Source: CAWDZK01 sp963807005
GTDB lineage: Bacteria; Actinomycetota; Actinomycetes; JACCUZ01
Assembly (NCBI GenBank): GCA_963807005.1
Contig: CAWDZK010000001.1
Coordinates: forward strand, 558,001-622,000
Length of the DNA stretch: 64,000 nt
Direction of reading: 5' to 3'
Every line of letters begins with the position of its first letter. Position 1 is the stretch's first letter. Shown here piece by piece: positions 55,647 to 63,246 of this stretch. The position numbers were made by a program, and so were the translations under genes. Below the pieces are notes generated by a model. It was given only the letters and a program-made list of their open reading frames with translations. It was not told the DNA's origin and made no database searches.

Positions 55647-56855
55647 GTGCCAGCCGACACGCTGCCCGCGCTCGTGGAGCCCGCCGACGGGCTCACCGTC
55701 GACGAGGTGCGCCGCTACTCGCGCCACCTGATCATCCCCGACGTCGGCATGACCGGGCAGAAGCGACTCAAGAACGCCAAGGTGCTCGTCGTGGGCGCCG
55801 GCGGGCTGGGCTCTCCCGCCCTGCTCTACCTGGCCGCCGCCGGGGTCGGCACCCTCGGCATCGTGGAGTTCGACACCGTCGACGAGTCGAACCTGCAGCG
55901 CCAGATCATCCACGGCCAGTCCGACATCGGGAAGTCGAAGGCCCAGTCGGCCAAGGAGTCGATCCAGGAGGCCAACCCGTTCGTCGAGGTCGTCCTGCAC
56001 GAGGAGCGGCTGGACTCGACCAACGTCTTCGACATCTTCACGCCGTACGACCTCATCGTCGACGGCACCGACAACTTCGCCACGCGCTACCTCGTGAACG
56101 ACGCCGCCGTCCTGCTGGGCAAGCCGTACGTCTGGGGCTCCATCTACCGGTTCGACGGCCAGGCGTCGGTCTTCTGGCCGGCTGCCTACGACAACACGGC
56201 CCCCTGCTACCGGTGCCTCTACCCGGAGCCCCCGCCGCCCGGCATGGTGCCGTCCTGCGCCGAGGGCGGCGTGCTCGGCGTGCTCTGCGCATCGATCGGC
56301 TCGATCCAGGTCAACGAGGCGATCAAGCTGATCACCGGCATCGGCGACCCGTTGGTCGGCCGGCTGATGGTCTACGACGCCCTGGAGATGCAGTACCGCT
56401 CGGTGAAGGTCCGCAAGGACCCCGAGTGCCCGGTCTGCGGCAAGAACCCGCAGATCACCCTCGAGACCGGGCTGATCGACTACGAGGCGTTCTGCGGCAC
56501 GATCAGCGAGGAGGCGGCCGAGGCGGCCAAGGGGTCCACCATCTCGGTGCGGGACCTGAAGGCGATGATGGACGCCGGCAAGGACTTCTACCTGGTCGAC
56601 GTCCGCGAGCCGAACGAGTTCGAGATCGTCTCCATCCCCGGCGCGACGTTGATCCCCAAGGACCGCATCCTCTCCGGTGAGGCGCTGGCCGAGCTGCCCC
56701 AGGACAAGCCGGTCGTGCTGCACTGCAAGACCGGTGCCCGCTCGGCCGAGGCGCTGGCGGTGCTCAAGGGCGCCGGGTTCTCCGACGCGGTGCACGTCGG
56801 CGGCGGCGTGGTGGCCTGGGCCAACCAGATCGACCCGAGCCTGCCGACGTACTGA
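55647..56855 (+). CDS. moeZ: Adenylyltransferase/sulfurtransferase MoeZ
   Basis: A 402-residue two-domain protein. The N-terminal E1-like domain has VLVVGAGGLGSPALLYLAAA, FDTVDESNLQRQIIHGQSDI, LIVDGTDNFATRYLVNDA and zinc-binding CYRCLYPEPPPPG with ECPVCGK; the C-terminal rhodanese has VDVREPNEFEIVSIPGATLI and active Cys in VVLHCKTGARSAEALAVL. It activates sulfur-carrier proteins for molybdopterin, thiamine or cysteine synthesis in Actinobacteria. GTG start with CCGGAGGACC upstream. It corresponds to Rv3206c, near the rhlE block of M. tuberculosis. Confidence 0.95.
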   Translation: MPADTLPALVEPADGLTVDEVRRYSRHLIIPDVGMTGQKRLKNAKVLVVGAGGLGSPALLYLAAAGVGTLGIVEFDTVDESNLQRQIIHGQSDIGKSKAQSAKESIQEANPFVEVVLHEERLDSTNVFDIFTPYDLIVDGTDNFATRYLVNDAAVLLGKPYVWGSIYRFDGQASVFWPAAYDNTAPCYRCLYPEPPPPGMVPSCAEGGVLGVLCASIGSIQVNEAIKLITGIGDPLVGRLMVYDALEMQYRSVKVRKDPECPVCGKNPQITLETGLIDYEAFCGTISEEAAEAAKGSTISVRDLKAMMDAGKDFYLVDVREPNEFEIVSIPGATLIPKDRILSGEALAELPQDKPVVLHCKTGARSAEALAVLKGAGFSDAVHVGGGVVAWANQIDPSLPTY

Positions 56856-56858
56856 CGA

Positions 56859-56894
56859 CGCCTGGTAGCGGGCGAAGCCGCGGGACCACCAGGT
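56859..56894. terminator. Hairpin after moeZ
   Basis: CCTGGT and ACCAGG (56888-56893) arms, with GCGG (56868-56871) and CCGC (56878-56881) inside, form an imperfect stem just after the moeZ stop. It may end the moeZ transcript, though the ATL gene continues on the same strand. Confidence 0.4.
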
Positions 56895-56939
56895 GTTGCG
56901 AGGAGCTCGGGCGCTGACCGGGGCGTGAGAAGGTCGGGC

Positions 56940-57263
56940 GTGCCGCCCGCGGACTTCGACGACCAGGTGCTCGAGGTCGTCGCGCGCATCCCGCCCGGCC
57001 GGGTGATGTCGTACGGCGACGTCGCGGAGTACCTCGGCGCCGGCGGGCCGCGCCAGGTCGGCCGGGCCATGTCGCGCAGCGCGGGGGACGTGCCGTGGTG
57101 GCGGGTGCTGCACGCCGACGGCTCGCCGCCCCCGGGCAAGGAGGCGCAGTGCCTGGCCCACCACCGCGCCGAGGCGACCCCATTGCGGGCCGACGGCACC
57201 CGGGTCGACATGCGCCGCGCGCGCTGGGACGGCCGCCGCCTCCCCCCACCCAGCGGATCTTGA
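56940..57263 (+). CDS. MGMT-family alkyltransferase-like protein (ATL)
   Basis: A 107-residue protein from GTG 56940 (AGAAGG 6 nt upstream): GRVMSYGDVAEYLGAGGPRQ VGRAMSR (in two parts), then DVPWWRVLHADGSPPPGKEA. The active-site Cys of MGMT (PCHRV) is replaced by Trp (PWWRV), which marks ATL proteins: they bind alkyl-guanine lesions and recruit other repair but do not remove the group. Same position as Rv3204. Confidence 0.88.
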   Translation: MPPADFDDQVLEVVARIPPGRVMSYGDVAEYLGAGGPRQVGRAMSRSAGDVPWWRVLHADGSPPPGKEAQCLAHHRAEATPLRADGTRVDMRRARWDGRRLPPPSGS

Positions 57264-57307
57264 GACGACACACCCGTACGACGACGGCGCGCCGCCTCAA
57301 GATCCGC
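57253..57307. terminator. 55-bp palindrome holding both stop codons
   Basis: GCGGATCTTGAG (57253-57264) and CTCAAGATCCGC (57296-57307) are perfect 12-bp arms. The ATL stop (TGA 57261-57263) is in the left arm and the M3 peptidase stop (TGA read on the minus strand at 57297-57299) is in the right arm, so both genes end inside the same stem. A bidirectional terminator is likely. Confidence 0.65.
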
Positions 57308-59300
57308 GACGGGAGGGCGGGAGGGGCGCGAGGTCAGCCCAGCCGCGGGCGTGCAGGTAGGTCTGCGGGTCGGCGGCCCGGCCGAGGAAGGCCGCGACCA
57401 GCTCGTCGCCGTCGCGGGAGCCGCCCGGCTCCAGCACCGAACGCCGGAAGGTCCGGCCGACCTCGGGCGAGAGGATGCCCTCCCGCTCGAACCGGCCCAC
57501 CATGTCCTCGCCGATCACCTCGGCCCAGAGGTAGCCGTAGTAGCCGGCGTCGTAGCCGCCGAAGATGTGGCCGAAGGCGCCGAGGAAGAAGGTGCCCTCG
57601 AGGTAGGGCAGCTGCAGGACCTCGTTGGCCGCGCGCAGCGCCTCGTCGAGGTCGATCTCGTCCACCGCCTCGTGCACCGCCAGGTCCAGCAGGCTCAGCG
57701 AGAGGCCGCGCGCGGCCCGTCCCAGGGCGCCGGCGAACCGCGAGCCGGTGAGCCGCGCGACGACGTCCGGGTCGAGCGGCTCGCCGGTGCGCCAGTGCCG
57801 CGCGGTACCCACGATCACGTCGGGCTCCCAGGCCCAGCGCTCCAGCAGCTGGCTGGGCGCCTCGACGAAGTCGCCCTCGGTCGTCGTGCCGGCGAACCGC
57901 GAGTACCGCGAGGTCGTGACGTTCTGGTGGATGACGTGCCCCAGCTCGTGGAACAGCGTCTCCATCTCGTCGTGGCGCAGCAGGGCGGGCCGGTCGTCAC
58001 GCGGCGGGGAGAAGTTCGTGACCAGCGCCGACAGGCCCGTGATCCGGCTGCCGTCGGCCGCGGTGCGCGGCCGGACCAGGTCGAACGCCGCGGCGTGGCT
58101 GAACTTCCCCTCCCTCGGGAACAGGTCGAGGTACACCCGGCCGAGCAGCGCGCCGTCGGCGTCCCGGATCTCGCGCAGGAGCACGTCCTCGTGCCACGCG
58201 GTGGCAGCGTCCGACGCCGGCGCCTCCGGGAAGGTCAGCCCGAACAGCTCGCCGATCAGGTCGAACATCGTCGTGAGGACCGCGTCGACGGGGAAGTACT
58301 CGGCCAGCTCGGCGGGGTCCAGCCCGACCCGGCGCTCCGACCGGATCCGCCGGGCGTACTCGAGGTCCCAGTGCTCCAGCCGGACGTCCGCGGGCGCGCC
58401 GTCCTCCACCAGCAGGTCACGCAGCTCGGTGTTCTCCGCTGCGACCGGCCCGGCGAGGGCGCTCGCCAGCCGGGCGAGCAGCGCCCGCGCGCGCTCCGGG
58501 CTGCCCGCCATCTGCACCTCGGTGGCGTAGTGCGCCCAGGACGGGTAGCCCAGCAGCGCCGCCAGCTCGCGGCGGACGGCGAGCCCCTCGTCGACGAGCG
58601 GCCGGTTGGCCGCAGCGCCGCGGTCCCGGGCCCGGCGCAGCAGCTGCGCCCGCAGGTCGCGCCGGCGGGCGTGAGCCAGGAACGGGTGCAGCTCGGGGTA
58701 GTCCAGCGACACGGCGTACGTGCCGGGGGCCGTGCCGGGACGCAGGCCCTGGACGAACGACTCGGGCAGCCCCTCGAGCTCCTCGCGGGTCAGCTCGAGG
58801 CCGGCCGTGTCCTCGGCGATGTTCACGTCGAACGCGGACTGCACCGCGGCCAGCCGGTCGCGCAGCTCCCGCACCCTCTCGCGGCTCTCCGCCGGCAGAG
58901 CGTGTCCGCTGCGCCGGAGGTCACGCACCCAGTGCGCCACCAGGCGGGCGTCCTCGGGCTCCGCAGCGGCAGCTTCGGGACCGACCGCCTCGCGGTCGAG
59001 CACCAGCGCGGCGATGTCGTCGCGCAGCGGCAGCCGGGCCCGCCAGGCCGACAACGCGGAGTACGCCTTCTGGCCCGCCTCCCGCACCGCGGCCACCGGA
59101 TGCACCCATCCGACGAACGCCGCCCGGCCGACCAGGTCCTCGGAGGTCGCGCTCACGCCGTCGAGCACCTGGACGGCCGCCAGCAGCGAGGCGGGCGGAG
59201 CGGCGACCAGCGCATCGATCCTGCGGTCCAGCAAGGCGAGGCCGTCGGCCACGTCCCGCTCGACATCCTCTGCCGTGACCGTGCGGTAGTCGTGCAGCAC
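57297..59300 (-). CDS. M3-family metallopeptidase
   Basis: A 667-residue thimet-oligopeptidase-like protein from GTG 59300. The zinc motif HELGH is in ETLFHELGHVIHQNVTTSRY, followed by EGDFVEAPSQLLERWAWEPD with the third ligand Glu, and GYDAGYYGYLWAEVIGEDM near the C-terminus. The N-terminal half is helical (LRDRLAAVQSAFDVNIAEDT, with YPSWAHYATEVQMAGSPERA). It cleaves small peptides in the cytoplasm. Divergent from the M16 gene, 115 bp apart. Frame upstream to 59417 is not family-like. Confidence 0.93.
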   Translation of the reverse strand: MLHDYRTVTAEDVERDVADGLALLDRRIDALVAAPPASLLAAVQVLDGVSATSEDLVGRAAFVGWVHPVAAVREAGQKAYSALSAWRARLPLRDDIAALVLDREAVGPEAAAAEPEDARLVAHWVRDLRRSGHALPAESRERVRELRDRLAAVQSAFDVNIAEDTAGLELTREELEGLPESFVQGLRPGTAPGTYAVSLDYPELHPFLAHARRRDLRAQLLRRARDRGAAANRPLVDEGLAVRRELAALLGYPSWAHYATEVQMAGSPERARALLARLASALAGPVAAENTELRDLLVEDGAPADVRLEHWDLEYARRIRSERRVGLDPAELAEYFPVDAVLTTMFDLIGELFGLTFPEAPASDAATAWHEDVLLREIRDADGALLGRVYLDLFPREGKFSHAAAFDLVRPRTAADGSRITGLSALVTNFSPPRDDRPALLRHDEMETLFHELGHVIHQNVTTSRYSRFAGTTTEGDFVEAPSQLLERWAWEPDVIVGTARHWRTGEPLDPDVVARLTGSRFAGALGRAARGLSLSLLDLAVHEAVDEIDLDEALRAANEVLQLPYLEGTFFLGAFGHIFGGYDAGYYGYLWAEVIGEDMVGRFEREGILSPEVGRTFRRSVLEPGGSRDGDELVAAFLGRAADPQTYLHARGWADLAPLPPSRRGS

Positions 59301-59415
59301 CTGGCGTCCCCTGTCTCGCTCCCGACCTGCCGGTCGACCATACGACCACGCGGCCCGGGGCGGCGGACTGACGGCGCCGCCGGAGCGCGACCTCGGGCGA
59401 TGTACGGTCGCCCGC

Positions 59416-60720
59416 ATGGCTGCGTCCCCTGTCGTCCCCGCGACGTCCTACGCCGTCGAGCGCGCCCGGCTGCGCAACGGGCTGCGCGTCGTCCTGGCTC
59501 CCGACCGTTCGGCACCCGTGGTCGCCGTCGCGGTCTACTACGACGTGGGCATCCGGTCCGAGCCGGAGGGGCGCACCGGGTTCGCGCACCTCTTCGAGCA
59601 CCTCATGTTCCAGGGGTCGGCGTCGCTGCAGAAGATGGACCACGTCAAGTACGTGCAGTCCTCCGGCGGCACGCTGAACGGTTCGACCCGGCTGGACTAC
59701 ACCAACTACTTCGAGGCCCTGCCGTCGAACGCGCTGGAGCGGGCGCTGTTCCTCGAGGCCGACCGGATGCGCTCGCCCGCGGTCACCGAGGAGACCCTGG
59801 CGAACCAGCTGGCGGTGGTCAAGGAGGAGATCCGGGTCAACGTCATGAACCAGCCCTACGGCGGCTTCCCGTGGCTCACGCTGCCGCCGGTGCTGTTCGA
59901 GTCGTTCCCCAACGCACACAACGGCTACGGCGGCTTCGAGGACCTCGAGAGCGCCACCGTCGAGGACGCCCGGGACTTCTTCGACACGTACTACGCGCCC
60001 GGCAACGCGGTGCTCTGCCTCGGCGGCGACTTCGACCCCGACGCGGCGATGGAACTGGTGCGCACCCACTTCGGCGACGTCCCACGCCGCACCGTCCCCG
60101 AGCGGCCGGACTTCGACGAGCCGGCCCCCACCACGGAGCGCCGGGACGAGCAGGTCGACCCGCTGGCCCCCGCCCCGGCGGTGGCGCTGGCCTGGCGGGT
60201 GCCCGACCCCGACGACCTCGACGCCTACCTGCCGTACGTCGTCCTCACGTCCGTCCTCGCCACCGGTGACGCCTCCCGGCTGCGCAGGAGACTGGTGCAG
60301 GACGACCGGCTGGCCACCGACGTCGGCGCCAACGTCGCGTTCATGGAGGACGCGTTCGACGTGCGCAACCCGACGGCGCTGGTCGTGGAGGCCCACCACT
60401 CCGACGACGTCGGCACCGACGCGGTCGTCCGGGCGGTCGACGAGGAGCTCGACCGGGTCGCCACCGACGGCGTACCGGCCGACGAGCTCGAGCGGGTCCA
60501 GGCGCGGCTGTCCTCCGCGCTGCTGCAGGGCGCGGACCACGTGATGTCGAGGACGCTGGCGATGGCGTCGTACGAGCAGCAGCGCGGCCGGGCCGAGCTC
60601 GTGGGGGAGATGCCGGCCCTGCTCGGTGCGGTCACCGGCGACCAGGTCGCCGCGGCGGCCGCCGCGCTCCGCCCCGACGCGCGGGCCCGGCTGGACCTGG
60701 TCGCCGGAGGTGCCCGATGA
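59416..60720 (+). CDS. M16-family zinc peptidase, active-type subunit
   Basis: A 434-residue M16 peptidase with the inverted zinc motif HxxEH in GFAHLFEHLMFQGS, the distal Glu in NQLAVVKEEIRVNVMNQPYG, and a C-terminal M16 domain (VLTSVLATGDASRLRRRLVQ). It overlaps the next M16 gene by ATGA. Paired M16 genes, one active and one inactive, act as heterodimers in processing-peptidase-like enzymes. Role here unknown. ATG 59416. Confidence 0.93.
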   Translation: MAASPVVPATSYAVERARLRNGLRVVLAPDRSAPVVAVAVYYDVGIRSEPEGRTGFAHLFEHLMFQGSASLQKMDHVKYVQSSGGTLNGSTRLDYTNYFEALPSNALERALFLEADRMRSPAVTEETLANQLAVVKEEIRVNVMNQPYGGFPWLTLPPVLFESFPNAHNGYGGFEDLESATVEDARDFFDTYYAPGNAVLCLGGDFDPDAAMELVRTHFGDVPRRTVPERPDFDEPAPTTERRDEQVDPLAPAPAVALAWRVPDPDDLDAYLPYVVLTSVLATGDASRLRRRLVQDDRLATDVGANVAFMEDAFDVRNPTALVVEAHHSDDVGTDAVVRAVDEELDRVATDGVPADELERVQARLSSALLQGADHVMSRTLAMASYEQQRGRAELVGEMPALLGAVTGDQVAAAAAALRPDARARLDLVAGGAR

Positions 60721-62057
60721 GCCCGCGCAAGGCGTTCACGCCGCGTCCGGTGCCGCCGCTCGCCCGCCCGCGCAAGACCAAGCTGCCTACCGTCGCCGAG
60801 CGGGTGCTGCCCTCCGGCCTGCGGGTCGTGGCCGTACGCCGTCCCAGCGTGCCGGTCGTCCAGGTCCGGCTCCGGGTGCCGTCGGCGGTGCGAAAGGACG
60901 CCGACCTGGCGAGGGCCGCGCTGCTGGAGCGCACCATGCTGCTCGGCACCGCGGAGCGGACCCAGGGGGAGCTGGCCGAGTCGCTGCAGCGGATCGGCGG
61001 CTCGCTGCGGGTCAGCGGGGACGCCGACCGGCTGGTGATCGCGGGTGAGTCGCTGCGTCCCGGCCTCACGCAGCTGCTGGCGCTGCTCGCCGAGGTCGTC
61101 ACCACGGCGAGCTACCCGCGCCGCCAGGTCGAGGGCGAGACGGTGCGGCTCGCCGACCAGCTGCGCCGGGCCATGTCGCAGCCCGGCGTCATCGCTGACG
61201 AGGCGTGGCTGCACCAGATGTACGGCGAGCACGTCTACGGTCGGGAGCACCCCGAGGCCGAGGAGGTCCTGGCGGTCGCTCCCGGCTCGTTGCGGGCCGC
61301 GCACCGGCGCCGGGTCCTGCCGCAGGGCAGCCTGCTGGTGCTGGTCGGCGACCTCACGCCGGCGCGGGCGCTGGACCAGGTGGCGGCCGCCCTGGGCGGC
61401 TGGGACACCCCCGGCAGCCCGTCGTCGGTGCCGAAGGTGCCGGCGCTCAGGACCGGGCCGCTGCAGCTCGTCGACCGGCCCGGCGCGGTGCAGTCCAACC
61501 TGCGCGTCGGTGGCGCGGCCGTCGCCCGCACCGATCCGTCCTATGCCGCCGTCGAGCTGGCCAACGCCCTTTTCGGTGGGTACTTCTCGTCGCGGCTGAC
61601 GATGAACATCCGCGAGGACAAGGGCTACACGTACAGCCCACGCAGCTCGATCCGGCACGGCCGCGCGGCCTCGGCCTTCCTCGTCGGGGCCGACGTCGCC
61701 ACCGAGGTCACGGCGCCGGCTCTGGTGGAGGTCGGCTACGAGCTGGCGCGGATGGCCAGCCTGCCGCCGTCCGCCGAGGAGGTGGCGGCCACCGCGCAGT
61801 ACCTCGTGGGGACGCTGGCGCTGTCGACGGCCACCCAGGCCGGACTGGCCGGGACGCTCGCCGTCCTGCTCGCCGACGGCCTCGACGTGACCTGGCTGCA
61901 GGAGCACCCCCAGCGGCTGCTCGCGGTCACGCCCGAGGACGTGCACCAGGCGGCCTTGCGGATGCTCGCCCCGACCGGGCTGGTGACCACCGTCGTCGGC
62001 GACGCGGCGAAGGTCGAGCGGCCGCTCTCCGCGCTGTACGACGTCGTGCGGCCCTGA
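60717..62057 (+). CDS. M16-family peptidase homologue, inactive-type subunit
   Basis: A 446-residue M16 protein that lacks HxxEH: the corresponding region reads ARAALLERTMLLGTAERTQG without the metal ligands. The rest fits the fold, including ALFGGYFSSRLTMNIREDKG YTYSPRSS (in two parts), the R-Y pair usual in the C-terminal domain of the partner subunit. Coupled by ATGA to the active subunit. Likely a structural and substrate-binding partner. Confidence 0.92.
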   Translation: MSPRKAFTPRPVPPLARPRKTKLPTVAERVLPSGLRVVAVRRPSVPVVQVRLRVPSAVRKDADLARAALLERTMLLGTAERTQGELAESLQRIGGSLRVSGDADRLVIAGESLRPGLTQLLALLAEVVTTASYPRRQVEGETVRLADQLRRAMSQPGVIADEAWLHQMYGEHVYGREHPEAEEVLAVAPGSLRAAHRRRVLPQGSLLVLVGDLTPARALDQVAAALGGWDTPGSPSSVPKVPALRTGPLQLVDRPGAVQSNLRVGGAAVARTDPSYAAVELANALFGGYFSSRLTMNIREDKGYTYSPRSSIRHGRAASAFLVGADVATEVTAPALVEVGYELARMASLPPSAEEVAATAQYLVGTLALSTATQAGLAGTLAVLLADGLDVTWLQEHPQRLLAVTPEDVHQAALRMLAPTGLVTTVVGDAAKVERPLSALYDVVRP

Positions 62058-62082
62058 CGGCGACAGCGGGGCCGGCCGTCGG

Positions 62083-62592
62083 GTGATCGGGGACCGCTGG
62101 GGCGTCACCGACGACGAGGTCGCCCGGCGGTACCCGTGCGACGCGTGGGTGCCTGCTCCCGGTGTGCAGCTGTGGCGCGGCGTGACGGTGGCGGCACCGG
62201 CCGCCGGGGTGTGGCCCTGGCTCTGCCAGCTCCGGCTCGCGCCGTACTCGTACGACTGGGTGGACAACCTGGGCCGTCGATCGCCGCCCGAGCTGCTGGG
62301 GCTGCCCGATCCGGAGCCCGGCGAACCGTTCTCCCGTGTCGGCGGCCGGTTCGCCGTCGGCCGGGTGCTGGCGGTGGAGCACGAGGTGTACCTCACCGCC
62401 ACGATCATGGGCGCGGTGATGTCGTACGTGCTCGCCCCGGCGGGCGGCGGCACCCGGCTGCTGCTGAAGATCGTCGTGGCACGTGACACCGTGCCGGCCA
62501 GGTTGCTCGGTATCGGCGACTGGCCGATGGCCCGTCGGCAGCTGCTCAGGCTGAAGTCGCTGGCCGAGACGCCGCCGGCCGCCGGCGGGTAG
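62083..62592 (+). CDS. SRPBCC-family protein
   Basis: A 169-residue protein from GTG 62083: RRYPCDAWVPAPGVQLWRGV, APAAGVWPWLCQLRLAPYSY DWVDNLGRRSP (in two parts), LAVEHEVYLTATIMGAVMSY and LKSLAETPPA. The W.W.CQLR...YSYDW..N pattern is common in actinobacterial polyketide-cyclase-like proteins of unknown ligand. It is 26 nt after the M16 pair and convergent with the RibD-like gene. Confidence 0.78.
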   Translation: MIGDRWGVTDDEVARRYPCDAWVPAPGVQLWRGVTVAAPAAGVWPWLCQLRLAPYSYDWVDNLGRRSPPELLGLPDPEPGEPFSRVGGRFAVGRVLAVEHEVYLTATIMGAVMSYVLAPAGGGTRLLLKIVVARDTVPARLLGIGDWPMARRQLLRLKSLAETPPAAGG

Positions 62593-62597
62593 CGGGA

Positions 62598-63167
62598 TCA
62601 GCGCCGGACGCGGTGGTGCAGGGCGACCACCCCGCTCGCGAACCGGTGCACGTCGACCAGCTCGAGGGAGTGCCGGGTGCCGGCCGGCAGCGCGCGGGTG
62701 CCGCCGCCGACCAGGACCGGCACCATGAACAGCCGGAACTCGTCGACCAGGCTGGCGCGGAACGCGGACGCGGCCAGGGTCGGGCCGCCCACCGACACGT
62801 CCCTGTCCGCGGCGTCCACCAGCGCACGAACCGCAGCCGGGTCGAACTCCCTCTCGATCCGGGTACGGGCACTGGTCACCGCCTCCAGCGACGCGGAGTA
62901 CACGACCTTGTCTGCGGCCTGCCAGATGGCTGCGTAGTCGTCCATCGCCGGGGTCCGCTCCGGGAGGTCCTGGGGACGGTCCCAGGCGGTCATCACCTCG
63001 TACATCCGGCGCCCGTACAGATACGTGCCCACGGGCCGCTCGGCGTCGTTGACGAAGGCGTGCACCTCCTCGTCGGGGGCGGCCCAGTCGAACGTGCCGC
63101 TCTCGTCGGCGACGTAGCCGTCGAGCGACGCGATCGCCGAGTACACGAGTCGTGCCGCGCCTGCCAT
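62598..63167 (-). CDS. RibD C-terminal/dihydrofolate-reductase-like protein
   Basis: A 189-residue protein from ATG 63167 (AAGGAGGAG upstream). It matches the dihydrofolate reductase/RibD_C fold: LVYSAIASLDGYVADESGTF, GTYLYGRRMYEVMTAWDRPQ, and DVSVGGPTLAASAFRASLVD EFRLFMVPVLVGGGTRAL (in two parts), with the GGP NADPH loop and the PVLVGGG strand. Such proteins are NADPH-dependent reductases of unassigned substrate; not a housekeeping DHFR. Divergent from the helicase gene. Confidence 0.87.
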   Translation of the reverse strand: MAGAARLVYSAIASLDGYVADESGTFDWAAPDEEVHAFVNDAERPVGTYLYGRRMYEVMTAWDRPQDLPERTPAMDDYAAIWQAADKVVYSASLEAVTSARTRIEREFDPAAVRALVDAADRDVSVGGPTLAASAFRASLVDEFRLFMVPVLVGGGTRALPAGTRHSLELVDVHRFASGVVALHHRVRR

Positions 63168-63246
63168 GTGCTCCTCCTTCGCCCGGTGCGCCCGACACAT
63201 CTTCGGGGTCCGGGTCGCCCGGGTCGTGTCCAGGGTCCGTGGTGGG

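Noticed and set aside
57351..60269. Open frame of 972 codons on the plus strand, antisense to the M3 peptidase
   Set aside because: It runs opposite the M3 peptidase and across the start of the M16 gene, both of which have clear motifs. Long antisense frames are expected at this GC content.
60225..62489. Open frame of 754 codons on the minus strand
   Set aside because: It lies opposite the M16 pair and the SRPBCC gene, with Arg/Ser/Thr-rich translation and no domain.
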